64,000 bases of DNA from assembly GCA_018287875.1 (NCBI GenBank), contig JAGVVL010000009.1, positions 1,798,001 to 1,862,000 of the forward strand. Direction: 5' to 3'. Shown in pieces: positions 36,505 to 48,548 of this stretch. Below the pieces are notes generated by a model. It worked only from the letters and a program-made list of their open reading frames with translations. It ran no database searches and was not told the DNA's origin. This DNA comes from Nigrospora sphaerica (lineage: Eukaryota > Ascomycota > Sordariomycetes > Amphisphaeriales > Apiosporaceae). The first letter of the stretch is position 1. Every line of letters begins with the position of its first letter. A program made the translations under genes and the position numbers.

Positions 36505-37760
36505 TCATGGCGCGGCGCCAACAGCCGTCTTGGTGGCGGCGCGCTGGGGCGTATATATGCGGAACTGGTAGAAGATGGTGAGGTCCTCGACGATGGTGCC
36601 CAGCGAGCCGAGCAGCCAGGGGATGGTCTTGATGATGTAGGAGGGTTCCTGGGAGTAGCAGAAGACGCTAGCTCCGTACGTCACGTTGCCCGTCAGCGAG
36701 AGGAGGAAGAAGAGCAGGGCCAGGCCCTCGCACGACTTCTCCCGGTAGTTCTTAATAATCTGCGGCACGCGCGCACTGCACAGCGTCAGTATGGAGTGCG
36801 GGCCAAGGAGGGGAAGCCATAGAGGAGGGGGACGCATCGTACCAGAGGTAGCAGGCGGCGCTGAAGTAGCCGAGGGCCAAGCCCACCATCTGGGTCGGGC
36901 CGGCGTCGGCGGAGTCGTCGGAGCCGTCGTCGTCCCAGGCGCCGGCCTTGTAGGAGACGAACCAGCCGAGGGCGCCGACAACGTAGACGGCGGCGACGCT
37001 TAGGGCGTTGGACAACCAGGGGTGGCTCTCGGGCGTCTCGTCCTCGCCCGTGACGACGCGCCGGATGGGGTCGAAGCCCGACTCGTGCTGGCGCATGGAG
37101 CTGCGGCGTTGCGAGCCCGGCAGGCCCGCCGCCGACGACGCGCGCCGCCGCTGCAGGAGGGGCTCGTCCTCGTCCGCGCCCGCCCGGGCCGCCCGCGGCG
37201 CCGCGCACTCCTCGGCCGCCCGCGCGTTCCGCACGTTGTAGTAGAGGCACTGCGTGATCAGGACGGCGTCGGAGACGCAGAAGTAGGCGGCCAGCGCGGC
37301 GGCGGTCGGCGCGATACCCGTCGCGATGGCGCCTGTTCGGAAGAAAGAGGAAGAAGTGCCCCGTTAGCCTACGACCGGGCAAGGTGATGTTGGACGACGA
37401 GGGAGGAGGGGGGACAGTTTGTTGTGAACCGAGTTCGCTCCGAGGCCGGGCACACCCTCGAGGTTTTTTTTTCTGGCACGAAAGGTCAAGAGAGGTCAAA
37501 ACCTACCGGACAGGTTCGCAATGTCGCCCAAGAGCCACACGAGCAGGAAGGCCATCGACAGACCCTCGGCGCTCTTGGCCTTGTAGTTGGTGATGAGTTG
37601 GGGCAACTGCGTCACAGGTCAGTCAGTCACCGCCGGCCGTCCGCCCCAAGCCCCGCACGCGCCGCCCACAACAAGAACGCACCAGGAGACAGATCCACGA
37701 GGTCAGGGAGATGCTGCCGAAAATGCCCGACAGGGCCTTGTTCACGTCGATGTCGTCCAT
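36505..37760 (-). CDS. PQ-loop repeat membrane protein, vacuolar basic amino-acid transporter (Ypq1/PQLC2 type)
   Basis: Seven-helix PQ-loop transporter; yeast Ypq1-3 and human PQLC2 move basic amino acids across the vacuole or lysosome membrane. Minus-strand exons: 37683-37760, 37507-37606, 36843-37332, 36505-36775, giving 312 aa. PQ-loop 1 (P28-Q29: PQLITNYKAKSAEGLSMAF) and PQ-loop 2 (P227-Q228: PQIIKNYREKSCEGLALLF) are each rebuilt across introns, of 76 bp and 67 bp respectively. Between them is a hydrophilic, acidic and Arg-rich cytosolic loop (about 105-165), including a DEDEPLL dileucine-like sequence, a plausible vacuolar sorting signal by family analogy. Intron 2 is 174 bp. Substrate is inferred from family membership. 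Confidence 0.9.
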
Positions 37761-39133
37761 GGCGCCGGCGAGAAGGGGATAAGAACCCGGAGGCGAAGGG
37801 TCTAGGGAAGCGCGCGCGCGAGAGGGCGAAAAGAGGGAAGGACCCGATGGGTGGTGGTGGAGAGGAAGACCAAGAACAGGAGGGTTGTTTGGGAGACGGT
37901 GGAGGCCGCGACTTGGGATAAGAACAAAATGCCGCGTTCGACACAAGCCGTAGATTTAAAAGAGGCAGGGTTTTTTTTTCCTCCCCTCCGCTTCGTACGT
38001 TGAAGGGAACGATCGACGAGAGCGAGACAAGGCGACAGAAGGGAGCGAGTGACGTGCAGGTCAGAAGGGCCCTGGAAACGGACCCCAGAGTGAACACGAT
38101 ACGCCCGTCACCCCATTGGTCCTCCAGCTGAGCCAGCCCTGAGTCGGAGGCGGGTTAGGAAATTTCTTATCTTTGCGCTCAACTTCCACAGCTTTTGAGA
38201 CCTCGGGGTTTCCTTATCTCGTCGTCTGTTCCCACAACCCGCACACAGACATGGATCACATTCGTTTAGGATGCGATTTTTACAGGCGGCTCGGATGCGC
38301 GACCCAATCCCCCGCGTCTCCAATCAGCCCTGCATCAGCTCTCGGAATTGCACGACAGGCGGGGGTTAATTCTCAGTAACATCGGACCGTGCCTAGTAGC
38401 CGCCCCTCGTGCGTCATTCTTGTACATATGCTTATCGGGAGGACCCTTCGGCGCCCAGTTTACACTTTGACTTGTGCACCCATGACCCAGGACGTGCTGC
38501 CGAATTGTCACCTCATTTCAAGGGAGCCCTGACGGTCGATCGAACAAGGACGTGTTTACCTGACCAGAACAGCCCGGATTATTTGCTTCCCTACGCGCAC
38601 CTAAGAAGGTAGGTAGGTAAAGCTTGGGGAGTCACTTCCAAGGTGGACAATCAGAGCCCCGACCTTTCACCACTAAAGGAAATAGCTTTAGGGAAGTGAC
38701 ACCCGAACCGCCTTGCCCCGGGGGGGGACGACGGGCCGCTATCTACCCACATCATCGTACTATGTATACTCATCCCGGGGATACGCACGCCCCGTCTTAG
38801 CTGCAGGGCGGCGGCTGTATCAGCAGATGGGCTCGCATGACATGGCCCCCTCGGAGCTGAGGCTGGCTCTGGTTGGACATGAACCAGGTTCCCTTTGCAG
38901 CCTTGATTGAACACGCGCCTGCGGGCTAGGGGACGCACGCGACGTGTCCCCCTCTCTTCCCACCTGCAGCCTAGAGCCCGCCATCCGCTTCCCCCCTCTT
39001 CGTGCATATCCCGTCCGTGCTGATGCCGACTTGCTCGTCGTTCATCCATCATCCATCCCCCGCGCACCATTCCATATTCCCCTTTTCCCGCTCGTGCGCA
39101 TATACATACATACATACCGTCGCTTTTCCCATC
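37761..39133. other. Divergent intergenic region of transporter and S1/P1 nuclease genes
   Basis: Holds both 5' flanks. A TAGGTAGGTA word lies at about 38607-38620. Pyrimidine-rich leader sequence from 38945 and an ATAC microsatellite (39101-39120) precede the nuclease start codon. No gene supported. Confidence 0.55.
39101..39120. repeat. (ATAC)n microsatellite in the nuclease leader
   Basis: About four ATAC units, 14 bp upstream of the S1/P1 nuclease ATG, likely inside its 5' untranslated region. Confidence 0.75.
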
Positions 39134-40420
39134 ATGAGGCCATTCCGGGGTAGCACCGCCGTCTTCGGTCTCGTGTCATTGCCAAGCGTTCTGGCTTGGG
39201 GTAGTAAGTCTAAGGTGTCCGCCCCAGCGGGGAGCCAGGGGGGGGGCGTGATAGCTCGGGGTTAGCTTGTATGCCGCCAGGTAATCTGACCAGCATTGCT
39301 CCCCATCAGGCTTGGGGCACATCACCGTCGCCTACGTCGCTAGCAACTTCGTGCAGGAGGAGACGGCCGCCTACTTCAAAGACCTCCTCCGGAACGATAC
39401 CGAACACTACCTGGCCGGCGTCGCCACCTGGGCCGATACGATTCGCTACACGTAAGCCTTTCCCCCCATCACCCGCGCTCGCGGCCCGGCGCGTGAGTTG
39501 ACGTTGGACAATGCAGTCGTTGGGGCCGTTTCACCAAGAACTTCCACTTCATAGATGCCAAGGACACCCCGCCCACGTACTGCGGCGTGGATTTCGACCG
39601 CGACTGTAAGGAGGACGGCTGTGTTGTCAGCTCCATCCAGAACTACACGCAGCAGCTCCTGGACGACAGCCTGTACCCCTGGCGGAGGAACCAGGCGGCC
39701 AAGTTTGTCATTCACTTCGTGGGCGACATTCACCAACCTCTGCACGCGGAGAACGGTAGGCCGCCGCAGAAGCTCGTCCGCCCCCGTCCACCAGTGTCGC
39801 TAACTCGGGCTGGTGCGCAGTGGCACAGGGAGGAAACGGCATCCAGGTCAAGTGGGAGAACGCCGAGCTGAACTTGCACCACGTCTGGTGGGTCACGAAG
39901 CGGGAAGGGCCTCGCCGTGCCTGGGCCCCTTCGGGCGAGTGAGGGCTGACTGGACCTCTGCAGGGACTCGAGCATCGCGGAAAAATGGCTGGGCGGCATC
40001 CATCGTAAGCCGTACGAAGCAGGCCTGCAGTGGGCGGCCAACCTCTCGGCCGAGATCAGAGAGGGGAAGTTCCGGGAAGAGAGCCCGTCCTGGCTCACGA
40101 GCATGAACCTCGACGACCCCATCCAGACGTCAATGAAGTGGGCGAACGAGTCCAACGCATACGTCTGTACCACGGGTAAGTCAAACCGAGCGCCTTGCTG
40201 GCCATGGTTGGATGGTCTGACCGTGTGCACCCTAGTCCTCCCGGAAGGACCCTCGTCCATCGTCGGACAGCAGCTGGCCTTCGGCGACTACTTCGAGAAG
40301 GCCGCGCCCGTCATCGAGATTCAGGTGGCGAGAGCTGGGTACAGGTTGGCAGCCTGGTTGGACCTCATCGCCGACCGGGCCCGAGGCTCGGAACCGTCTC
40401 GCGGCAACGGCGAGCTCTGA
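39134..40420 (+). CDS. Secreted S1/P1-type single-strand nuclease
   Basis: Zinc-dependent extracellular nuclease (EC 3.1.30.1 type) that cleaves single-stranded DNA and RNA and removes 3' phosphate, used for nucleotide scavenging. Exons: 39134-39203, 39310-39451, 39517-39755, 39821-39887, 39964-40175, 40236-40420, giving 304 aa. The signal peptide ends at A21, so the mature chain starts with W22, the N-terminal Trp that is a metal ligand in P1. All nine trinuclear-zinc ligands are present at family spacing: W22, H27, D66, H81, H137, D141, H147, H170, D174 (P1 numbers W1, H6, D45, H60, H116, D120, H126, H149, D153). Cysteines lie at 93, 101 and 106. Exon 1 was ended at GGTA before GTAAGT to give AWGSLGHITVAY. 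The enzyme looks active. Confidence 0.93.
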
Positions 40421-43400
40421 GGAGCTACGGAAACGACGCCCTGGGACGCCTTCCCGGAGGAGGCACCGCCGCTGCCGCCGCCCTACGTATATATACATAC
40501 AATCTTACGTAGTCCATCACGACCATGTAGCCACGAAGCCCCTTTGTCCCCACATGGTCGCCCGTTGTAATCCGCAAGGCAGCGTGCCCAGGTGGATGCC
40601 CAGCGGAGATCAGTCTGTTCTGCGCATCCCTTGGCATCTTTCGGCACGTTCGGCGGGCAATCAAATGCCGTGTCTGCCGTGGGAAGTGTGAGCCAACGAG
40701 CCCAGGGAACACCAAGCTGTCGGTCCCCTGCGCGTGCAAGACCGGCCCGAGCAGCTTCGGGCCTCGTGGATGAATGACATGGACGCGCAAGGCCTCCACA
40801 ACAGGGGAGCAAATGGAAAGAGACTTCCCGTGTCGATGATGTGAGCTTGGAAACAGGACGCGTTCCCGATTGCGCAGAAAGCTTGACGGCTGATAGAGTG
40901 CAAGCTCAACCTCCGAAGGGACCAACTGACTGCTGTCCGGCAGGCGGCGCAAGCAGGGCAAGCAGGCAGACTGGTCCGCCAGATACAGGCAATCATGGCC
41001 GTCTGACGTTGTGTCTTGGTGTCCTGGGCCACACGTTGCTTGTTTCTGCCTGGGGCGCCGTGTTTCAGAGTAGCCGTTTGCCAACCCCGTCGTAAAAGAG
41101 AATGCCTCGAACCCGACTAGGGGATTTGCTCATCACCCCCCCTGCTTAATCTGGTCAGGGGCCCACGTGCAGTTCCCGGATCCTGGCACTGAAGGACCGT
41201 GGATCTTTGCAAGTCGGCCAAGCCCAAGACGCCGAGGCGATACGTCCCGCATACTGTACGAACTATAGATGCAAAGCAGCCCCTGCCGTGCCTCTTTCTC
41301 CGGTCCTGATTCCGGGCACCAAGTGTTGGCTGGTTAGGTACACAGTAAGTGCACATAGAGGTAGGTGCCTCTGCTCGATGTGCGGCGCTCTCGGGCCACG
41401 TTGTATCCGCTCCGTGTGACTATCAGTACTTTCTGCCTGGCTTCTGTGACGGGAATCCCGACTCGAGAGGAATTTGGTTGCAAATGAGATCAATAGGTAC
41501 CCTCCGTCATGGATCCTTGACTGTGACGGCTGCCCACCGCCCCGCACACCCTTCAAGACAGGCAATCAATTCTATAGTACAGTCGTTACCTTCACCGAAG
41601 GAATGAATGCATTCGGGACGTACGGCAGCCAAAACCTCGGAACGAAAGGGGGGCTACGCAGGATCGCTGCATTGATGCGCGACTTTGGGGGAGGCCAAGG
41701 CTTGCTTCCAAAAGATTTCAATTCCAAAGAAGAAGGCGGAGTTGTTTGAAACGGCTGGACCACGGGTCCAGTTTTCGTCCCAACTCCTTTGGACGGTAGA
41801 GCCGATGCGTTGAGCACCGGGGTTGCGTGGTATTGTGCTGGCCCCTGCGCCGTCAGGAGCCACAGAAGCGACGAGGCGGTTTTACGAAGCCAGAGGCCTG
41901 CCTGTTCCTTTCTAGAAGCCGTCCGCCCCCTCCCCGAGCGCCAGGAGTGCCCGGCCTCCCTCGCACTTAGCCATGCTGCCCATGGACGCCAGGGTGCGTA
42001 ACGAAAAGCCGGAGAAGGTTCACAGGAGGGGCGAGGCGGTCCTCCGTGGCCCCGTGATCGCTGCTTCCCGGCCGCCAGTCTGCCCCCCTCTGCCAGAAAG
42101 AGTCGGCCCCAAGTGCCGAGCTAGGGGGAAAGCAGCCGGCAAGGGCGCCGGCTTGGACGGCCAATGAACAGAAAGTCCCGGTTCCCTGTTAGCCGCATGG
42201 GCATTCGCACGGCTCCAGGGGAGATTACGGAGGGGGGAGGCTCGATGTAACCAACCTCTACGGGCGGGCCGGCGACGTCGCCGTATTTCTCTCCCTTTCT
42301 GCCTGCTCCGGCCGTTGTTGCCCTTGGGAACGGCAAGAGGCCGGAGCGAAAGGCTGCCGTCATTGCAATGCGACCCTGGGCAGGGCCCAAACGGACAGGG
42401 TGCCCGACGGCAAGGCAGCCGACGTAGAAAGTCGGACGGTGGCAGGACGTTTGTTGTCCCGAAACTCCCCCAGTCTTTTCCCCGTCGAGCGCCCCAGCGC
42501 CTTATGGGAACTAGGCGAGGGCGTTATCTGTGCAGGGCGGCGGGAGGGCCGTTTGATGCCGAATAAGCTCGTGGACCCCAATTTATCGAGTGTATCGCCA
42601 GATTGTTTGCACATGGCCACCGGCACCCTTGGCGCCAAGCTGCGGGTAGCGTGGTATCGAACCTGGGGCTGAGAAGAGGCCCTGCCCGTTCTGTGGGCGC
42701 GGGCGAGGTGGTGCCGACAGCGCGACGGAAATGCGGCGCCGGCTTGGGAAGCGTTGTGGAGGAGGCGAGGGGGAATGCTCCGTACCCGGTACATATGTAA
42801 GCAGGTGGGAAAGAAGAAACCAATGGCGAAAGGGATGGGGCGGGCGGGCTCCATCCCTTTCATCCAACCTTCCTGCCAAACGCCGACCTGGGGCTCGCTT
42901 GCTGCTTGTCGCGTATGAGATGGGATGGCGTCGGTTTGGGGCTGCTGGCATCCCGGCAAACCCTTTTGGCAAAGTAACTAGGCGAGCCAGGTATAGCCAA
43001 GGCTTTTCCTGAGCATCAAAGGCTGCGTCAACGGCCGACAATGCGGCCGAGAAAACTGGCGGCTCAACTATTGTTATCTTGATACCTGTGCACTTGTGTA
43101 GGTAAAGTACTTATGTGTGGGCATGTACGTGGTATGTAGTCCATCAATGCAAGCAATACGTCCGCCCGGGTCTAGCTGCACCGATCTTCCCCGTCCCGGA
43201 GCACTGTAGTGATGGACAGCCAGGACAACACGAGCGCCGTCCACAAACCATGTTAGGTACTTTAGGTATGTACTTAGTAAGCCCGAGGGAGGTAAGTAAG
43301 GTAAGTAATGTAGGTATTGATCCCCAGGACGCGCGCAAACTTGCCCCGGGACATGTAAGACGGGTCGAAAGGCGAGGCGGTTCGACGCTAGGGAGGCTGA

Positions 43401-44724
43401 TGGCTGCCATGGCCGTCAGACCCGCGCTTAACGCTCCGTCTCGTCCTGCTTCAGCGGTGCTAGGGGTGCGAAACACAGGGTGCCTGATCCCCAGCGAGGT
43501 CGAACCCCGTGCCAGCGCGCATTGGCTGCCTGGGTCTACCGGCCCCAGTTTACGCCAGGGCCCGCCGGTGGGGCTCATGGGACCTGCGACAGCTTGAGCC
43601 GCAAACGCAGATTGAGCCGTTGCCTTCCCATTGGAGCCCTGGGGCTCTGTAGCCGAACCCCATGAGGCCCACTAAATGATTACATCCCTGCCGTCAGCCA
43701 ATCTTCCATCCATCCCGCCCTCCAGCTCCCTTCCCTATCCCATCCTCCCCGTCCATCGCCATGCTGCGAAACGGCGACAGCCAGCTCCTCCGTCCACGCC
43801 CGTCCAGCTTGACGCGCCCTGCTACTCCTGCACTCTTTGCCGCGCAGGGTTTCTGTCCGCCGGGCCTGGCCCTGTCCTATGCCGGATGCGCCCATGGCTG
43901 TGCTCGTCGCTGGTTGCACTCGAAGTCGGGCGCCCACGTCTCGCAGCGCATATTGAGCCGCGGCCTAAGATCAGCACGGGAGAGGCACTTTCTTTTGCTT
44001 GGATATTGTCCATCGGCAAGACTTGCTGGGACCACGGCCACCCAGCCCGACCACGGCGCGGCTGGAAGAGCCGCTCCCTCCCCTCGAGTATCGGCCGCGC
44101 CGCTGCTGTCAGTCTCGCACCCCTCTCGTCCGGTCCAGCTGCGTGCGTACAGGCTCAGACCCGCCCATCTATTCCGGCCCCGGGCGCCCAATGCTAGGTA
44201 GGCTGGTCAGGGTACGGCGCAATGCAGCCTCCGCCAGATCCCTGCCTTGGGGAGGGGCTCCAGCAGAGCCCCGTTCGTCTTAAGCCGTGCCGCTCCATCC
44301 AACAACCAACAAGGCCCCTCTCGCCGTTTTACCCATGGTGGACACCCCTCCCCTGCCCATGATACGGGCAGGGGGGAGATGATGTAGCCTCTGTTGCGAG
44401 CCAAAGCTTGGCCTGCCGGGGCCCTGGCCGCCCACCCGCTTTCGAGGTAGCCATTCTATAAGATATCCCGCCCGGCTTGGCTTCACGCCGTTAGCCTTTA
44501 GCTGGAGGTCTTCATTCTCGTCTTTTCTCTTCCGCTTCTTCTTTAGACAGGTTGAGCTGGTTGTGCGGTCTCATTCATTTCACTCTTTTTTGTTTATACC
44601 CACCACTCGACAGTCTGACCTTCTTTTCGCCCTTAAACGGTCTGGAACCATTTAACCCTTAGATCTTCCCTTCTTCGTACCTCGGCATTTTACCTGAGCT
44701 ACCTGCTTTCCAACTTCAGACAAG
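40421..44724. other. Spacer upstream of the Gly/Asn-repeat secreted protein
   Basis: About 4.3 kb. Overlapping frames at 43676-44201 come from GC-rich sequence and show no domain. TAGGTA words cluster at 41334-41365 and 43099-43320. From about 44500 the plus strand is pyrimidine-rich and leads to the ATG at 44725. No RNA gene recognised. Confidence 0.55.
43250..43320. repeat. Cluster of TAGGTA/GTAAGTA words
   Basis: Short run of TTAGGTACTTTAGG, GAGGTAAGTAAGG and AATGTAGGTATTG words, part of the motif dispersed through the spacers. Confidence 0.6.
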
Positions 44725-46202
44725 ATGTTGCCCCGATCAGTACTTCTCGCCGTTCTGAGCGCCGTCGTCGCCGTGGAGGCCGGGCCCGCCGGACTCGAGG
44801 CCCTGCTGGCAAAGCGCGCGGCCAATCTCGAAATCCGCCAGGCTGGAGGCAACCGTGGTGGTGGCTTTGGAGGCAACCGTGGTGGTAACAACGGGGGCAA
44901 CAACGGTGGCAACAACGGCGGCAACAACGGTGGCAACAACGGCGGCAACAACGGCGGCAACAACGGCGGTGGCGGCGGAAACTGCTTGACCCAAAACGTT
45001 ATTCAGAAAGCCAGCGCGTCGGACGGCCAGGCCGATGCCAGCAAAGGCCAGTCGCCCTCCAAGACGTAAGTCCATCTATACCCTCGCGGGGCTGCTCTTC
45101 GCATCAATACTAACCAGCACGCCAGCGACGCCAACAACTTCATCAACTTCTGCGCGGGATCGACTCTTACGAACGGCAAGCAAGTGAAGCAGGGATCCTG
45201 TAACGGCATTCGTAAGGCTCTCCCCCCCCCCTCAACTCGATATCCCCTAACACGCAGTAGCCATGGGAAAGATCCCTGCTCAGAACAAGATGGTCGGCGC
45301 CATCATCACCAGCCCCCAGCACAACCAAAACATCCAGGCGAACCAGGACTTCACCATCGAGGTACAGATGAGAAACTTCGCGCCCGGAACCTTCACCAAC
45401 CCCGACGTCACCTACTACTCGGCTCCCCAGGACCTCGATGGCGGTGGCAACATTATTGGCCACACTCACGTCACGGTTCAGGACCTGGGCAACACGCTGA
45501 ACCCCAACCAACCCCCGGATTCCTCTCAGTTCGCCTTCTTCAAGGGTATCAACGATGCTGGCAACGGACAAAACAAGCTTTCGGCCAAGGTCACTGGTGG
45601 TCTCCCTGCCGGAAACTACCGCGTGTGCACCATGGTCAGTTCGGCCAACCACCAGCCTGTCCTGATGCCCGTCGCGCAACGTGGCGCCCAGGATGACTGC
45701 ACCAAGTTCACTGTTGGCGGAAACGGCGGCAACAACGGCGGCAACAACGGTGGCAACAACGGCGGCAACAACGGCGGCAACAACGGCGGCAACAACGGCG
45801 GCAACAACGGCGGCAACAACGGCGGCAACAACGGCGGCAACAACGGTGGTAACAACGGTGGTAACAACGGCGGCAACAACGGCGGTAACAGGGGCGGCAA
45901 CAACGCCGCCAACAACGGCGGCCGTGGTGGCCGCGGTGGTAATGGTGAGTCCAAACCTCCTTCCCCCTGACAGATCCGATCCTCCTCGCGCCATTCCTTC
46001 ACGGCCCCCTTGCCGGTCAGTGAGATACGTGCCCCTTGGCCGCTTGTTACGGGTCAGCGTATTTCCTGGCGGCGATCAGGGCAATTCCATCACTCGACAA
46101 TCATGACAGCAACGCCCTCTTCACCAAGACACATGCTCCACTAGCACCAGCATTTCTCCCACCGCACATCACAGCTCGACCTCTTCGCCACAACCTCTGC
46201 AG

Positions 46203-46234
<32 letters not shown>

Positions 46235-46811
46235 CTCTATCTCTCTTACCAGAGCGCACACATACCCTCCTTAACACGGAGCACACGTCCGCATGGGACT
46301 ACACATGACCCCCAACCTCTACATAGCATAGCACAGTTCTGGCCCATGTCCTCTGCGAAATACTAACCCAATCCGCAGGGTAAGCAATTACAGAGAGATT
46401 GAGGAGCACAAGGTTGTGGCGAGTAGGTTGAGCTGCTCGTCGTGGCCCCTCTTCATCATCTTCAGCGCAGCTCAAATATGCACCCTGGAGCGATTGCTAA
46501 CTCACACGTTACAGTGGCTTCGGCGGCCGGAAGTCTCGGTGATAAGCCCGCCGTCCAGAACGTGGGTGGCGCCCGACCTTTCGTCGTGAACGGTAAGCGA
46601 ACGTGCGGCCCTCTTTTCGGTAGGATGCTTCTTGCTGACATGACTCGCTCGCTGCGCAGGCAACTCATTCCCTGACAAGGACACGGCCAACCGACGGGCA
46701 TGCGACATCCAGAACAACAACTGCATGAACCTCATCAACTCGGGTCAGGGCCAGGGCAAGAACGCGGCCTTCTGCGGCACCCAGCAGCAGCAGTGCATCG
46801 CTCAGGGTTGA
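44725..46811 (+). CDS. Secreted fungal protein with two Gly/Asn repeat arrays
   Basis: Probable extracellular or wall-associated protein; function unknown. Exons: 44725-45065, 45126-45211, 45258-45944, 46515-46592, 46660-46811, giving 447 aa. Order: signal peptide (about 1-19); possible Kex2 site K30-R31; first GGNN array; central domain with CLTQNVIQKAS, NNFINFCAGSTLTNG, TSPQHNQNIQANQDFTIEV, VTYYSAPQDLD, GHTHVTVQDLG and GNYRVCTMVSSANHQPVL; second longer GGNN array; and a C-terminal Cys module (RPFVVNGNSFPDKDTANR, CDIQNNNC, CGTQQQQC). From memory, fungal proteins with this central domain are often mislabelled ribosomal protein S17; nothing here looks ribosomal. The 570-bp intron 3 (45945-46514) is unusually long and carries a CT microsatellite and a near-abutting acceptor/donor pair. 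Direct splicing keeps the frame, but an alternative exon is possible. Confidence 0.85.
44862..44973 (+). repeat. GGCAACAAC-type 12-bp coding repeat, array 1
   Basis: Tandem 12-bp units encoding Gly-Gly-Asn-Asn, with GGC/GGT and AAC codons, beginning with degenerate GNRGG units. The antisense frame reads Leu-Leu-Pro-Pro and is not a gene. Confidence 0.9.
45715..45942 (+). repeat. GGCAACAAC-type 12-bp coding repeat, array 2
   Basis: About fourteen tandem 12-bp units encoding Gly-Gly-Asn-Asn, grading into GNRGGNNAANNGGRGGRGG. It is longer and more uniform than array 1. The near-identical codons suggest recent slippage expansion. Confidence 0.92.
46203..46247. repeat. (CT)n/(CTAT)n microsatellite inside an intron
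   Basis: About twelve CT units followed by CTAT-interrupted units, within the 570-bp third intron of the Gly/Asn-repeat gene. It could act as an unusually long pyrimidine tract. Confidence 0.9.
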
Positions 46812-48548
46812 GACGGCCACGTCGGATTCGACCACCAACCAAACACCCACTCCCCCCTATTACTTACCACCCCCCGCCAACGGCCCCCGACCCCAAGTAT
46901 ATGTACGAAGCCTTGATGGCTGTAGATACATATAGTTGGGCTCGCTGGCATTCCATTGAACGGGAGATATCACGATGAGGTTATGAGGGCGTGGATAGCT
47001 CAAATGGATTGAGGTTTTACTTTTTAATTTTCAGGTGTTTATTGATACTCCCCTGGTGTACTTTTAGGCAGTACCGAGGATTCTACCCATCCTCAGTTTT
47101 CATGACAACAATACAGCCTGACGTGGTGGGCTACTAGACAAAAAAAAAGGGCAAGACTGGGATCGCACTACCAGCCAAACAAATCTGCGGTCTAGTGTGC
47201 CTATCTGTCTGTGTTTGTGCGTGTGTGTGTGAATCTGAGTGTGAGCGTTCGTAGTACTCATACAAGGCCCCTGAAACCTCACGTATCGCCCTTCAAAACC
47301 ACGAGTAGGATTCGGGTGAGAGAGACAGAGAGGAGTGGGGAGAAGACGGCGCTTCGAGCCGAGGCCGGAGACGCGTTTCACGCCCTCCCAACCCCGACAC
47401 GTCGAGCGCGTCTCATGCGACGGGGGGACGAGCTGGGTTTACTTCGGGGGTTAGGGGGGGTTGTTCCCCCCTTTCGGAGATCGCGTCTCCGCCACTTGTT
47501 TCAAGACGGGCGCATAGGCGAGGACGGCTGGAGGGGGGGAGGATAAGAGGGGAACACCGCCCCCTCCTCTCGTCCCAGCCGTGTCGTCAGAATCAGCCCA
47601 TTGCGCAGCGCCGCGACGACGGCCTCGGCCCCGCCCCGGTCGGTCCCCATTTCTTCCTCGCCTTCCCGTCTGGGCGGGTTCCGCGCTGGGCACCCCCGGG
47701 ACAATGGGACAGGACCGCCCGCGTCGATCAGCCTGTGTGCGGGCTCGCCCTGTGTCCCTTTCCCGCGACGCCTCCCGGGGAACGTGGGCGGATAGACACC
47801 CACCCCGACGTGGGCGTGCCTGCTCGGGTACCAAGTGCCACCATGGCCTGTCCCGCGGGGGCGGCATCGTGGGACGAGACGACGCAATGGTGTCCCCCTC
47901 TTGTTTTGGTATGAGATGCCGCGAGTGAGGGCCGTGGCCTATTGACCGTCGGTGATCACAGGGCCGGCGTCGTTTCACAGGCACGATCGCGAGAGGCGAC
48001 TCGGGTCCAGGGGGCCTTTGTCCAACAGCTTTCACACCGGGGCTTGCTCTTGGTGCTTCATTTTGCCTTCTTCGCCTCCGTCCTAAATCAATATTTCATA
48101 TATATATATATATGCCAAACAATCTCACCACATTCCCCGCCATCATCGGTTCGTCATCATTATCGGCTGACCCCCAAAATAGGATCCAAATGCTTTTCGC
48201 CCGTCGCCGGTGCGGTACATTGGGGCCGTAGAGCACACCGCGCTTGCTCAGCGCCGTGCTGTGCCGCGCCATGCCGCCTCCTCTGCTCCTCTATGCCGAG
48301 AGCCTCGTCTCCCTAAACACAGAATGAACAAGTAAAATCCAGAGATAACCCCCCCAGAATCCCAAACTCCTTCCCGTCTGTGGTATCTCGGCAATATAAA
48401 CCCAAGCAATCAAGAAGAAACGGCGGCGAAAAGATGTAAAAGCCGCCACGTGATAAGATGAAAATCGTGCCGTGTCCTGTCCTGTCCTGTTCCGGTCGTC
48501 ATTAGTGCGTTCTTCATTAGGCGTGAGTCCGCCGTGTCCATGTCGTTA
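46812..48548. other. Spacer between convergent Gly/Asn-repeat and RBR ligase genes
   Basis: 3' flanks of two convergent genes. It contains GC-rich 47400-47930 with overlapping frames lacking any domain, a (TA)n run at 48098-48113, and an AT-richer stretch before the RBR stop codon. No gene supported. Confidence 0.55.

Noticed and set aside
43676..44201. Overlapping plus-strand frames of 173 and 146 codons behind a CT-rich leader
   Set aside because: Two frames are open at once, no recognised motif, no exon partners; a real gene cannot be supported.
45616..46002. Minus-strand Leu-Leu-Pro-Pro repeat protein
   Set aside because: Antisense of the Gly/Asn coding array; no independent support.
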